Assembly (NCBI GenBank): GCA_030248225.1
Contig: JASANE010000396.1
Coordinates: 1-64,000 of the forward strand
Source of the DNA: Trileptium ribeirensis
Lineage: Eukaryota; Nematoda; Enoplea; Enoplida; Thoracostomopsidae
Length of the DNA stretch: 64,000 bases
Reading direction: 5' to 3'
Positions 38,401-49,068 of this stretch are shown here, in pieces; position 1 is the stretch's first letter; every line of letters starts with the position of its first letter. The translations under genes were made by a program, and so were the position numbers. Below the pieces are notes generated by a model. It saw only the letters and a list, made by a program, of their open reading frames with translations. It did no database searches and was not told where the DNA came from.

Positions 38401-40737
38401 AATCTATATGAATTGAATTCTGACTCTAGCGAATGAAACGAGCGAAGTGAAGAATTCCTACTAGCCGTGAAAGTAGTAAAATTTGACAATATCTGTTGTG
38501 TTTTTAGCATGACGGATAACTTATCTTTGGCGGGACATGTTGATTCGAGAGGGCCCAAAAATCAAGTTACTTATTGTAACTCGACAACCGGTGTAGGTAT
38601 CTGTCGAATTGGGTTTATTTAATACATCAAATAAGTTTCTATAAGGATTTGGGTCAAAACGGATTCTAAAATGAACATGAGACCCAAAATACCCGAAAAC
38701 GGTAATATCTCTACTACCGCTTTATATACGTGAGTCATTTTGGTTTCATTTTGTTGAACAATTCATCTTCTGTGTACCTGCAAATGGCGTGCTGCTACTG
38801 TCATTGTTTCCACTGCAGGGTTGGGTCAAAACAGGTTTTTCCATTGGCTCATGGCACCCAAAATATACGAAAAATGGTAATATCTTCGCAACCGCTTACG
38901 CTATAGACATAGGTGTGTTTGGTCTCATTTGTAGAGCAATATTGATAATCTATATACTTGAACATTGGGAGCACAATAATCGGGTATACTTTGTTAATTG
39001 CTATAACAACGTGGATAATATTTCGTGGCTTATAGCTGTGCACATCTCTCTAAATTACATACACTCAGAGTTCACAATCTTGGTGATAAGAAAGTACCTG
39101 TTAAGAAGCGAAATTAATTGTACAAATATTAATAAAGTGAAATCTGTAGCTTTATCACAATTTTTTGGGAACACAATTCTACTAAAATTAAGCAAAGATA
39201 TAAAAAATTAGAGGTAGCGCCTGCTCTGTTTTCTTGATTTACACTAAACTTACCTCACCTTAAAAATCGAAAAAATACTAAAAAAATTTGTTGATATTTT
39301 GTCGTTGCAAGGACACAGTTTCCTAGACAATGGGCTTTTTCAATTTATACAACAAACGTCATTTATGCAGTTTCTATGAAACCAAAAAAAAGTAAGCTCG
39401 CGCTTATGCTAATATACTACCGTTTACTAAATAAGCAGAAGTGTATATTATAGCTTTTTCAACTTCATAAACACTCAATAAGAGCGAATATAAAATAATT
39501 GAAAATTGTTGTATATATTACATTACACATAATATTTTTTGTTTTAACATCGCATTATCGTACTATTACATAAAGCTAGGCTAAGATAATTTTGTATCGC
39601 CTGACGACGCATGTTTTAGTTGCACTTCTTTGTTTTTGTTATAGGGTAAGTATTAAAGAATCATCGGTCGCTAAACTCGGATCTGTTTGTCGTCGAATAT
39701 ACCGAATATTTTCACATGCGTATTATCATCATCGAGAGATATTCGATGAGTTTGAGGTAAAGTTTAGAAATTTTAATTTTGGCTAAATATTTGGATATCT
39801 TAAACGTAATCGATTAATACCGCATGCAGTAGGCAACGTTTTCTAATTTCCTGTCATAGAAAATGGCTATTTTAACAACACGTAGCAGGCTAAACATCAT
39901 GATAAACCTGATTTTTGTAATCTGAGATTAATACCGCATTCAGCATGCAGCGATTACTAATATCTTGTCACGAAAAACGGCTATTTTAACAACACAGCAG
40001 ACTAAACATGATAAACCTGATTTGTAATGTGATATACACAGCAGACACCACGAATGATTATCATTTTCCGAGTGGTACTGCTGTTGTACATCCTTATATC
40101 ACAGTTTATCGTTGCAAAGCGTTGCTAAACAAAAATTATAATACTAATGCCAACTATCTAAAGCCACATGTTTATGCATCGAGATTTTTGTTCCACTTGG
40201 CGGGGCTCAACAACAGTGGAAAGAGGCTTAAAAACATGGTAAAGCTGATAACAGCGGTAATACTCGCGCATACATCTCAATAGAATTTCGTATATGCATT
40301 TACCAGCGTTAATACCAGCCGCTTGTTGGGCTGCTACTGAATATAGAGTCACTTAATCGTAATATGTATTTTTATATTTAATCTCAAGATTATTAGTATT
40401 TGGTAAGATCGAAACGGTTAAACATGTAGTTTATATTGTAACTGAAAGTGGTCAAAATTTTGTTACATCGCGATTATTGTTTAATGTTCCGTTTGAATTT
40501 TGTACTGTTATTTCTGACAATGGCTGTATCTAATTTGCCTAGCAAAGTGTTCTTCTTTTGCACTGATTTTGTAAACAAGGATTATACCTTATTTATATAT
40601 TTCAGGAAGCTACACATTTATGCAAGCGATTCACTTTATTTGTGGTGCGCTACGGTCTCATGTCTGCAGAGCATATGATTGTTCCGGTAATCGAAGGCAT
40701 CTATGCAGCAATCCAGCCCACTGAAAGCGAGGCGTGA
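26357..40737 (+). CDS. Mob4: MOB4 / phocein, spliced gene (N-terminal exon not found)
   Basis: MOB4 is a kinase-adaptor-like subunit of the STRIPAK phosphatase complex, acting in the cytoplasm and at the Golgi. Seven exons join in phase: 26,357-26,419; 28,558-28,658; 29,883-29,925; 30,850-30,936; 32,450-32,529; 39,645-39,756; 40,606-40,737. They give 205 residues with family landmarks in order: [90 protein letters not shown], and the final SEA. Zinc-site candidates are the two Cys of CDPKTC and His residues of HAYYHH. About 20 N-terminal residues (the family's RRNRPGTK region) are missing. All introns are GT-AG. The longest, 7.1 kb, holds an antisense LINE. Every exon is open, so the gene is probably functional. 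Confidence 0.95.
26930..27440 (-). repeat. interspersed repeat, family F, copy 2 (inverted)
   Basis: Read on the minus strand it follows 15,060-15,657: GGCTCATTCGAACCGGCATA, CTTTAAGGAAGC, GATTAAGGCTCCGATTC and GGGGTTTGAAATATGGTACC. It lies in the first MOB4 intron. Confidence 0.6.
27580..28075. repeat. GC-rich repeat, MITE-like, diverged from family A
   Basis: GC-rich blocks (GGTCCCCCGGTTCACC, TGCCGGGGGGCAACCGAAAA, TGCCGGGCCCCCCG) surround an AT-rich core in which CGTTTTTCGAGTATT is repeated. The wording resembles family A (GCCGGGGG..., CCGAAAATGCC...). No clear ends were found. It lies in a MOB4 intron. Confidence 0.5.
28558..28658 (+). CDS. Mob4: MOB4 exon B
   Basis: Acceptor TTATTGCAG, donor TTTAAG|GTTTGT, ends in phase 2. 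Encodes [18 protein letters not shown], then [15 protein letters not shown] and the first two bases of an Arg codon. Confidence 0.95.
28970..29191. mobile_element. TA-flanked mariner-type MITE, copy 1
   Basis: The ends are inverted: CAGTGACGGACAAAAATAA on the left; the right end reverse-complemented reads TAGTCACGGATAGAAATAAG. TA stands on both sides (28,970 and 29,190), as for Tc1/mariner elements. The interior has opposed copies of AACGAACGTT and can fold back. There is no coding capacity in about 218 bp. It lies in a MOB4 intron. Confidence 0.8.
29883..29925 (+). CDS. Mob4: MOB4 exon C
   Basis: Acceptor AATTTTAG, donor CAA|GTGAGT. Its first G completes the Arg codon; it then encodes [14 protein letters not shown]. 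The family has Cys-Leu-Glu where this has Val-Leu-Gln. Confidence 0.95.
30850..30936 (+). CDS. Mob4: MOB4 exon D
   Basis: Acceptor CTGTTTTAG, donor GAA|GTGAGT, phase 0. Encodes [10 protein letters not shown] and [19 protein letters not shown], including the two Cys expected to bind zinc. Confidence 0.97.
32450..32529 (+). CDS. Mob4: MOB4 exon E
   Basis: Acceptor GTATTACAG, donor AGCAA|GTAATA, ends in phase 2. Encodes [19 protein letters not shown] followed by SSRYFPS. Confidence 0.97.
32572..32952. mobile_element. MITE, family D, complete copy
   Basis: Left end TATACATGTCCTGTCCACAG; right end reverse-complemented TATACTGGCCTGTCCACAG. GC-rich shoulders surround an AT-rich core identical in wording to the copy at 11.6 kb. 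It starts about 40 bases after MOB4 exon E. Confidence 0.75.
33162..36588 (-). pseudogene. LINE endonuclease-reverse transcriptase ORF with two lesions
   Basis: The frame starts [10 protein letters not shown] at 36,588. An in-frame TGA lies at 36,451-36,453. The endonuclease follows ([53 protein letters not shown]), then reverse transcriptase ([42 protein letters not shown]) and the C-terminal LINE region ([18 protein letters not shown]). The frame is cut once near 35,578 by an exact 25-bp tandem duplication; discounting one copy puts the two halves in register. The rest (801 codons) is open, so this is a young copy with all main motifs present. Confidence 0.92.
35553..35602. repeat. exact 25-bp tandem duplication inside the LINE ORF
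   Basis: Two identical 25-base units (35,553-35,577 and 35,578-35,602) starting CAAGTATTGGTACAAGG. Length 25 is not a multiple of three, so it causes the frameshift. Confidence 0.97.
36601..37540. other. MOB4 intron, nothing further recognised
   Basis: AT-rich intronic DNA without an exon or a definable repeat. Confidence 0.5.
37546..38110 (+). repeat. diverged tandem repeat, about 170-bp period, 3 units
   Basis: ATGATTTGGTTATCTAGA recurs at about 37,689, 37,856 and 38,029, each time followed by a CAGCAC/CCGCCT word, a CTTTT-x-x-GG segment and AATATA-TGTCTT. It lies within the longest MOB4 intron. Confidence 0.75.
38640..38960 (-). repeat. inverted relative of the 15.8/17.7-kb direct repeat
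   Basis: GGGTCAAAAC, CATGAGACCCAAAATACCCG, AACGGTAATATCT and TTGGTCTCATTTGTAGAGCA are the reverse complement of words in 15,800-16,150. Two units are visible. The 140-codon frame across 38,789-39,211 is a by-product of this repeat. Confidence 0.6.
39645..39756 (+). CDS. Mob4: MOB4 exon F
   Basis: Acceptor TTTGTTATAG, donor GAG|GTAAAG. The first base completes a Lys codon, then [37 protein letters not shown]. It is the best conserved exon and carries the His residues of the zinc site. Confidence 0.97.
40606..40737 (+). CDS. Mob4: MOB4 terminal exon G
   Basis: Acceptor TATATTTCAG. Encodes [43 protein letters not shown] and TGA. LCxRFTxFV, the YxLMS motif and the closing ESEA are family features; the stretch before ESEA varies between species. 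Confidence 0.93.
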   Translation, partial: EATHLCKRFTLFVVRYGLMSAEHMIVPVIEGIYAAIQPTESEA

Positions 40738-40739
40738 TA

Positions 40740-40745
40740 AATAAA
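40740..40745 (+). promoter_or_regulatory. poly(A) signal of MOB4 (candidate)
   Basis: AATAAA begins three bases after the MOB4 stop codon. A cleavage site this close would make a very short 3' UTR, so a later signal may be used instead. Confidence 0.35.
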
Positions 40746-41420
40746 TTATAATTAATAATTTAGTTTTAACCAACATGCCGTAGTTTGTGATGTAAGCTGT
40801 AATGCCTTTGTTGCGCAATTATAGATATATAACCAAATAACAGCTCACTGTTCTATGGATAATTCTTTCAGTGATAATATAGTTTCACCTGTTTAAAAAC
40901 TTCATTAATGTGCTCTGATGAGCGCGTGGCCGCTTTGTTTACAAAAATCGGTGCTATAATAATTATTACCTACGTTTCAGACAAACAAAAAGGCATATCG
41001 CAGCTGAATTTTATAAGCATATTTGGGTTTATGTGATCTGCTCACATTTTTTGCAAAATGTATATTACGGCCTTTATTAGGGCAGACTTTTTCACTAATG
41101 CAACATGAACTTTCATGTTTAGTTGCTAATAATAATCTAACCGGACTGTGGTATGTAAATCGCATTACAATAATCTTTTCGTTGGGACCATTAAGGAAAG
41201 GAGACTTGGAATGTTAGCCGCAGGCGTATGTAGCGCGAGTACTTAGCCTTTACTCTTTAAAATCATAAAAGTATTAAAAGCCGCCAAACTTAATTACTAC
41301 ACTCAAATAGAAAATTTCTATTTAAATGTGCCGTAGCACGCGTCTGAAAAACGCTCATGAGTATAATTTTTAAACTTATTAAGTGAAACCGGTTTAGTTT
41401 AAATTATTTAAATAATAAAA

Positions 41421-41948
41421 ATGTGTGCTGTAAAGATATTTTCTGTTTCACAAAACACAAATTTCATGTACCATCGTGGACACGAAACACCGTTGTATTT
41501 CGATCGGAATATTTTTGCCTTATCGAACGAAAGCATTTTGAACAGCGATGGAGGGAAATTTAGTTTTAACAAATTTTTAGTATACGGTTCGAACACAGCT
41601 ATCAAGCGCGTGAGTGTAGAATACAACATTCTGCGAATGACATTCAAACAGAAATTAAAATGCTCAACCTCTCTCTATCAAATGCAGCAACGCAGGCTTG
41701 TCAATAGGCTTACGAAATGTGCGGATCTTTGGTTTCCATGTTTATTTTCACAAGGCTATAATTTTTGCAATGTATTCTATAAATCTTTTTCATTACTTAG
41801 AAACAGTAATTTTTACGAACAACAAGAATTTAGTGATATCGACGAATCACGCTCAAATATACCATGGCCGTACATACGTGAGGGTTTTAAAGCAGTGGTC
41901 CAAGTACCACCGTTGTGGACAGGACAGGAACTAAACGGTTATTTCTAA
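41421..41948 (+). CDS. unidentified 175-codon open frame
   Basis: Starts at an ATG in an A-rich context and is open for 175 codons (N-terminus MCAVKIFSVSQNTNFMYHRG, end PPLWTGQELNGYF). No domain is recognised and no membrane segment stands out. In AT-rich DNA a frame this long is expected about once per window by chance, so coding status is open. Confidence 0.25.
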   Translation: MCAVKIFSVSQNTNFMYHRGHETPLYFDRNIFALSNESILNSDGGKFSFNKFLVYGSNTAIKRVSVEYNILRMTFKQKLKCSTSLYQMQQRRLVNRLTKCADLWFPCLFSQGYNFCNVFYKSFSLLRNSNFYEQQEFSDIDESRSNIPWPYIREGFKAVVQVPPLWTGQELNGYF

Positions 41949-42541
41949 TGTCGTTTGCAGTAAAACCTACATTTAGCATGTTATAATACATCCCTTTTTG
42001 TGATTCTGTCATTATAGGACATTCGGGTTTTTTTATTTTGCTTAAAATGTTCTTAACTTAGTAGCGGTTCTTCTTAAAAATATTGGCTGTTATATATTGT
42101 TTGGCGAATTTTTGTCTTAAAACCAGTTGTGGCGTGTGGGAAGTTTTTGAAATTTGTACATATAAGTAGGGTTACTTGATGATTAAAGGTTTTTGCTAAT
42201 TTAGAATATTTAACTTGCTGTATTAAAATTTTATTCTTTTTTAAAATGTGACAAATATTGCAATGGGGAAATTTTCGGTTGCTTATCGCCCACATTATAT
42301 GTAAACGATGATAGTCGACTATTGTATGTCTCATATAAAGACCTAAGCTTGGGCGCAGTATATCAAGAACCGCATGGCATGCTTTACGCTCAGGTTCCCT
42401 CAAAGTTACCTTAGACCCTCGACTCAATACAGTGTGAGCAGTATTTTACTAGTGAAATCATTGTATATATAATAAGGATTGATTATTGTGACACTCCTTG
42501 CATTACGTTTAAAGGTGAGTGTCAAGCTGAATGGTGGAAGT

Positions 42542-42744
42542 TATTGTCACGCACAAAAGTAAGTGTGCAAAATGGACGTAATTACGGCCGTTTGCGTTCA
42601 GAAGATGTTATTCCGCCCGAGCATAATATCGTCTTCCCATGAACAGACGAAATTCCCTCGCGCGTCCGGACAAAATTGCTTCTGTTCACGTCTAGACGAA
42701 GCTGTGACCGTCCACATCTGCATTTACTTTTGTCCGTGATTGTA
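42542..42744. mobile_element. TA-flanked mariner-type MITE, copy 2
   Basis: The left end TTGTCACGCACAAAAGTAAG and the right end reverse-complemented CAATCACGGACAAAAGTAAA are inverted and share TCACGGACAAAA with copy 1 at 29.0 kb. TA flanks both ends (42,542 and 42,743). The interior carries several opposed GTCTAGACGA/CGTCCGGAC words. Confidence 0.75.
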
Positions 42745-42970
42745 GGTATAAGCATATGTTTTCTTGCATGACCCTTATCCTGAGACTAAAGTCGCTGGTC
42801 ATACCTCCCTACAACGCTGACGCCCCGCACCGAGCTGTTCTTTTTTAGCGATGTAATGCTACGTTCCACATCTTAATTATGTGACGCTATGTTCCGCATC
42901 TTGACAGTGTCTTGTGTAGGTAACGTAAAACCCTCGCACACATATCACGGCCTATCCTATTTATTTCAGA

Positions 42971-43090
42971 GAGCTATCGCATACGAGTTTTTGGGTGGTT
43001 CAGGGGATATTCTGACCATTCCTCTTAAATTGGTGTTCACGGTGGATTCGTTAATTGGAATTGAGGAAAGGTGGAAAATGTATGTGTACG
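42971..43090 (+). CDS. possible exon, unidentified
   Basis: Acceptor CCTATTTATTTCAG precedes an open frame reading RAIAYEFLGGSGDILTIPLK and VFTVDSLIGIEERWK, and a candidate donor TAC|GTAACA follows near 43,090. Amino-acid composition looks protein-like, but I cannot name a family or find partner exons. Confidence 0.2.
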
Positions 43091-43559
43091 TAACACGGCG
43101 TCAGAATATAGCAAGGAAGTGTGCTTATATTTGCTATGGCAATGAATTTCCATAACTGCTATTGCAATAAACTGTGTACGTTTGCGTTCGTTCATTATGA
43201 GTGTTGTCATTTCAAGTCTGAGGAGCGATTTTTATACAACAACTTGGAGTATAGAAATGCAAACTTGTTTTATTTTCCCAATTATATTCATTTTATAGGG
43301 CAGTTTACGTGGTTCCGTCACATATTTTTGAAAATTCAGAATGCGTTTTCGCAGCTGTTACATTCAACTCGAAATTGCTGAAGGTACTCCAGCTGTAGTG
43401 CGATGTCGTCCGTTCTACGAGCTTGTGTCCTTTTTGCCTAGGTATTTTTACCTTGTAAAAACGGAATTTTCATAATTAAGTTTACTTTCCATATGTATTC
43501 TCAAATTTGTCTCGCCAACAACCTAAATTTTCCCGTACGAGAAATTTCCGATTCTTTTC

Positions 43560-43947
43560 CATTATCCCCAGCTCGCGTTCGCCCAAAAATGGTCAGATTC
43601 TAGAAATTTTGGTATTTTTATGATCCTCGAGACCTCCCCTGATTATTTCAACTAAAAAATAGATTTTTAAAATTTTCGATTTATTTCCGGAGGCTGAGAA
43701 TCCCAGCAATTGAGAAGTTTTTGGCCATAACTTAGGATGCTTTTATCGGATGTCGTTAAACATAACACCAATACACTGTCGAGCCGCGTCGGTAAAAATC
43801 CAATTTTTAAGAATTTTTTTGAGTTCCCTTGGGACCGGAAAAATCTAAAAATTTAATTTTTTGGTCTAAATGATCGTGGATCATAAAAATACCAAAATTT
43901 CCGGAGTCTGATCATTTTTGGGCAAATGTGGGCTGGGGGGATAATAA
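43560..43947. mobile_element. fold-back element with ~70-bp inverted arms
   Basis: The left arm (ATTATCCCCAGC, GCCCAAAAATGGTCAGA, GAAATTTTGGTATTTTTATG) returns in reverse complement at 43,871-43,947 (TATTATCCCCCCAGC, GCCCAAAAATGATCAGA, GGAAATTTTGGTATTTTTATG). A second, inner pair (TTTCCGG/CCGGAAA) follows. It is a non-coding MITE or fold-back element. No target duplication was confirmed. Confidence 0.8.
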
Positions 43948-43949
43948 CC

Positions 43950-46900
43950 AAATTCCCATTCGCCCCTATTTGACATTTCTAGTTTCAGTATAGATTTGAC
44001 TTTACGTCGTTTTGATATATATTTACCGAGGGAGTCTGGGAAATTGTATTTGGTGCGTGTATATATCAGTTGATATTTTTCTCTTTATGGAAAAGTGCCT
44101 GTTGTATTTAAGCAATGGTCTTACACTATTTGCTTAATAGCAAAAGTTATTAACGATAAACGTGTGGGTTGACTCCGGCCACTAAGGGAAATCACAATTC
44201 TTTCGATTGAGGGTGCTAAGAGCCACCAAATTTCATGTCTTCGCTCGCTAAGCGTAACCACTATATATCTTTTTGATGCAATAATTATACTTCATAATTT
44301 TTATGTCGGCTTGGATCAAAGAAACGGTTTACCAAGTAACGTAAGGCACACAGATGTAAACGAAAAGTTTGTTATGCCATTCTTGGTATATTACATAAAC
44401 ATGGGCACTACTACCCGGGTAAGCGATTTGTCGGATGTCTGGGTAATAGGTATTTTGAATGTTACGTAGAATTTTTCTATCAAAATTTGACTCAAAGCTT
44501 TTGCAGTGTATATCCAACCCAAAAATTACAGTTAAGTCCGGCCCTTATGGTAATATGAGCCACTAAAAGTATGTGCAAAGTACAACTGCTTGTCAAAAGT
44601 AAAACATTAGAACTATAATTACCAATATCGAAATTAAAATATTGTACAATGGTTTCTGTAGGCTAATAAACTTCTTGCGCTAGTAAAGAGTCACATTTCA
44701 AGGCCGGTTGCACCACAACTGATACTCATCCTGTACGTTATGAAAGTCCAAATATTCTTCATGCGCAGCGAAACTGTTGAGTCAAATTTTGGCTATTCAG
44801 CCGGTCATTTTAACCCGAAGCTTGAGTTTAACTTTAAACTCGTTTTGAGTCTAATTTTGACTCAGTCTAAGTCAAACTTGACGCATTGTAGGTATTCTCA
44901 TTTCTATTTGTTATGCTAATATCTTAATATCGTGTTTTCTCCACCACATAGTTAGTACTTGGATGTGGGCAAATTTCTCAGCTTTAGTTGTGGATTTTCT
45001 ACAGTCCGGTTTTTTTCACACTGCACGAGCAATTAACACTTCTATGTTATCTTGAACTCGTGCATCTTATCGCGAAAAAGTACCCAACCTCTGGAATTTA
45101 GCACATATAATATAGATGCTACGCTAAGACCGTTGGGTTTAATGCCTTTGCCTTTAAATATTCATTAGCCAAATGAAGCCGGAAGTTTGCTTGATTTTGG
45201 TACGCAAAATAGTTTTGGCCGTGATTTCGCAAACATACATAATATATATATCTGAAATCTCGGTATGAAATAAACTGTACACACGTACCACAGACCTACA
45301 TAAGTACAGCAAAAACTTGAGCCTAGTAGAGCCAGTCATTCCTAAGCCATTATAACAGCGAAATATACTCTAACATTTGTTCAAAATATAGCTTTTGGAT
45401 AAGGGTTATCTATTACAAAGCATTGACGAGGTTAGGAATATCGATGGTATGCATATTGGTCTCAAGCCACTGTTAAATTTTAACCAACCGTTCTCATGCT
45501 CCTCGACCTATAACACCAACTGCCATAGCTACGCAATTTTGAGATAATATGAGTTATTTTTGCACTCTTATTCAGTACATAAAGGTTGCTATCGGCTAGA
45601 TAGACCTGCATTTGTCAAATCACTTTAGCGGTGTGTTATAGACGGAAACAACAAATTCTACTTGATTTTGGCCTCAAACTAGGAGCTGTTTGATTAATCC
45701 CGGCGCATGGAAAGAAAAACGTGCAACTTAATACTTTAATGTGAGGCGATTGTTAGGCGCAAAATATGTAAAAAATTTTGGGATATGCCGTATTCTTTCC
45801 TTGTAATAAAAGTCTGCATTAATGCAGTAACCAAGAAACAGTATGATCTATCTTTGCAGAAACTTTACAACTATTGCTTTCTAATTTGGAATGACTTACG
45901 TACGGTGTATCTTGCTTGGAATAGTATCTGCCGCAATATGTTAATGATTCCTACACGATGGTTAACCTTGCCTACAATTCGGAAGAACGTGCGTATGTGT
46001 CCATCTTTTAGTTATGGAACTAGAGAGGTTAAAGCTACTATTTGGAGCATTACATTGGGCAAACGTAAAGGCGTTGATATATATTTTCTATGGTGCTATT
46101 ATAGAATATATATTATATATAATGGTACCTTTTCCGTTTCTACCTCCGAACTTGTATTCTTAAAGTATGACCGCATATCTCAGTCTCTGCAACGCATGCC
46201 ACCTTGACACCATTTTCCTTCGTCGCCATGTGAATGTCATCGCGCAGTACTGTACGGTAGGTCGGAAGAAACAATTTCTATTAGCTGGACTCAACTGCAA
46301 CCTGGAAGTCTTATTTACAAATTTATGTACCTAATTTGAACGTCAAAGATACGTAAACCTGTGTAGATATGGTCCTTATGAGAGCTATCAAAATTTGTGT
46401 CGGTTACCCGGGTAGTCTAGTCGGGTCGGGTACCTGGGCAGAGATCTAGCACCTAATACTAAGCATTATCTTTGTCTAAACCCTTTCATGGCCATTCATG
46501 CAAATTTGCATGGAGAGTTATAACTTAAAATTCATCTTTGAATACCCATTGATGCAAATCGACGACACAGAAGTAACGGCACTATGCGCTTATTCAACAG
46601 AAAAGGCCCTGATTGGGATGAGGGGGAAAGAAAACCTAGCTAGCCAACAAATTTGTTATGAGATTAAGCAGTCATAGTTGAAGTAATTGGAAGTTTTGTC
46701 ATGTCATGCGCTGCATAGTAAGTGCATATATATATACGAAAACAAAATATGTGCATATTGTGAACTTTTGTGCGAATGTACAGGTGAACAATATTTTAAT
46801 ATCTAAGCATGTCTTCGTTTAGTAAATCAGTGGTATTCGTTTAGTAAATCAGTGGGCTGCTGTGCTTGCTATCGTAGCATATTTCGAGTTCTGTCTCCTA

Positions 46901-48300
46901 TGCTTCCAATATTACATTTTGAAGTAATTCAAACATTGTATGTGTCTAAATTCAGCGTTTTTTGCCAGTTTTTTCTCATTTAGCATATAGACAGTGATCC
47001 TGCTGAAACAAATTCTAAGTTTTAATGGGTAGCCAGGGACCAAATTAACGAGAGGCCGCTTATTACTCTCTAGCATTTCAACCATTGCGTCAGAAAAAGG
47101 TTCTAGAACACAGTATGTCAAGTGTTAGGTTAATACATTCAAAGACAATCCATTAAAATGGACCGAGCGGGGCGAAACTTTTCCCCATATTGAGCTTAAT
47201 TGTGCAAAAAATCAAAATTCTGAGTAGAGCAAACAATGAGCAAATTTGTGGTCATCCTGAGTTATTTTCTGTGCTTCAAACGTGCATAACTCGACACAGC
47301 CGTAGAGTCGCACTATGACCAGGAATCATAATATTCATGGTGAAGTGTCGAAATTAGGGCCGAATTCATCAAATGGACCCAAAACGAGGGGTTCCTCGTG
47401 AGCTAATCTGTGTCGACAATATAGTGGCTGAATTGCCATTTTTATAGTTTATGTGGTGTAACTCACGGAATTGAATTTATTTGTCTCATTTATAACTATT
47501 CAAAGAACAATATTTGTTGATTTATTCCAGCTCAAAGTATCAAAATGAGCTAAAACCATCTAATAGACACCTCGGAGGTTTTCGGTTTGCAAAAATTGGT
47601 TAAGTGGATATTTTTGAACGATTTGTAACGTAATCAAACCGGGTGAGGGCGATTCTGTCATTTTGGAACATTCAGATCGCAAAGACTGAGATATATATAA
47701 ATTTGGGTCGAACATGAAAATATATGAATTTGGATGGTGAGTTCGTGGTAGCGTACTTCAGCGAATGTTTATCAAATAGCAGTTCTGTACAGATCGCTCA
47801 ACAGTTTGTGTTACATCAGAATGCGTTTGTGTACGTAGCTGGTTTTAAGAAAGTTGCATAATGGTGATCAAAAACATGGCCGGATTTTTTTACGAAAGTA
47901 CAAAAATCGGGCTATACACCAATCTGAGATAACTTGATGAATATTAGTGGTGGAATAATCCTCGATATGCTATTATTTGTGGAAAATCACATATATGTAA
48001 CATATTTGACCGTAACCGAAGATACTAAGCTTCGTGCCAAATTTTGAAAATTTGCCCTTACACTAGTGTTCGGATTATAGCATTGCGAAACCAATTTTAC
48101 ATCAGAGGCGCGGGCGGAAAATTTCAGCTGCAGGTGGAGGAACGAATTATTGAAGGGTCAACTCAACATAATAATCTGAGGCTTGCATTTTGAAACAAAT
48201 TTTTGTTACAGTTATAAACTGTGGGCACCATTCATAAGTGGGGTTTGTGTTGGCGCTCGTGTCTTACATAGTTACTTTTTAGACTAAATTCCAAATATAA
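43950..48300. other. AT-rich intergenic DNA, no element defined
   Basis: The longest frame (45,785-46,207, 140 codons) is low-complexity in aromatic and Leu/Ile residues and has no recognisable domain. GAGTCAAATTTTGGC / TTTTGACTCAG near 44,770-44,880 forms small inverted words. Nothing is annotated with confidence. Confidence 0.4.
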
Positions 48301-48323
48301 ATTAGGTGTTATATGTTGTTGAT

Positions 48324-48396
48324 ATGACTTCAATTTATTGCATGTTATGTCCTGAAATATTAACACGAGATGAATTGCTAAGACACTTGCAAGAGG
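48324..48396 (+). CDS. possible first exon with half a C2H2-like motif
   Basis: An ATG opens a short frame (MTSIYCMLCPEILTRDELLR, HLQE) ending at a strong donor, GAG|GTAAGA. CMLC followed eleven residues later by His resembles the start of a C2H2 zinc finger whose last His would lie in the next exon. That exon was not identified in a matching phase. Confidence 0.3.
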
Positions 48397-48420
48397 TAAG
48401 ACTTACAGATTTGTGTTATA

Positions 48421-48708
48421 GTTTTATGTAACGTGTTAAGTCCATAATATTTACTTCCCGGATTGATAATATCCCTGAGGTTATAACTTTAACTTTTGTC
48501 AAATTGTCCCAGGAAAGGAACAGTAGGCATGCCAAACCCGGTCCTCCTAACTATACCCAGTTTTATGTAACGTGTTAAGTCCATAATATTTACTTCCCGG
48601 ATTGATAATATCCCTGAGGTTATAACATTAACTTTTGTCAAATTGTCCCAGGAAAGGAACAGTAGGCATGCCAAACCCGGCCCTCCTAACCCTAATACCC
48701 AGTTTTAA
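48421..48708 (+). repeat. recent tandem duplication, about 139 bp, two units
   Basis: Unit 1 starts at 48,421 and unit 2 at 48,560, almost identical (GTTTTATGTAACGTGTTAAG to CCTCCTAAC...). The start of a third unit (ACCCAGTTTTAACA) follows. The few differences imply a recent event. Confidence 0.9.
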
Positions 48709-48754
48709 CATTATGAATGTAGAACAGCTAAAATATAAGTCTAATTAGTTTCAG

Positions 48755-48957
48755 ACTTGGACGTTGGTGCTAAATCCTCGATCCAGAACGTTTTACGATA
48801 TACTTTCGAGAAAGGGCAAAGGATGAACTGGACTGTGTCATTCGGCGTTGACAAATTTCTTGCTAAATTTAAGCAAAAGAAATTAGCTAAAGCGATGCAT
48901 CTTTGTAAGGCAGCTTCATATATTATCAGTCCAGTATATAACATAATACCTTAACGG
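48755..48957 (+). CDS. possible exon, unidentified
   Basis: Acceptor ATTAGTTTCAG precedes an open frame (VGAKSSIQNVLRYTFEKGQ, MNWTVSFGVDKFLAKFKQKK) with a candidate donor CTTT|GTAAGG at 48,904. The phase agrees neither with the putative exon at 48.32 kb nor with the one at 49.07 kb, so at least one of the three calls is wrong. Confidence 0.2.
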
Positions 48958-49068
48958 GCACTCCGCTGAATAGTACAAGCGTAAATTGTGAGCTGCTGTA
49001 TTAACCTGAAGTTTTCTATAATGTCTGTATGTGCGTTGTTATTCACTCACTTTGCAAGATTCTTTCAG

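Noticed and set aside
38789..39211. 140-codon frame as a gene inside the MOB4 intron
   Set aside because: It coincides with an inverted copy of the 15.8/17.7-kb repeat and is not supported by splice sites or family resemblance.
45785..46207. 140-codon frame MPYSFLVIKVCINAV...
   Set aside because: Aromatic, hydrophobic composition typical of AT-rich non-coding frames; no domain, no splice support.
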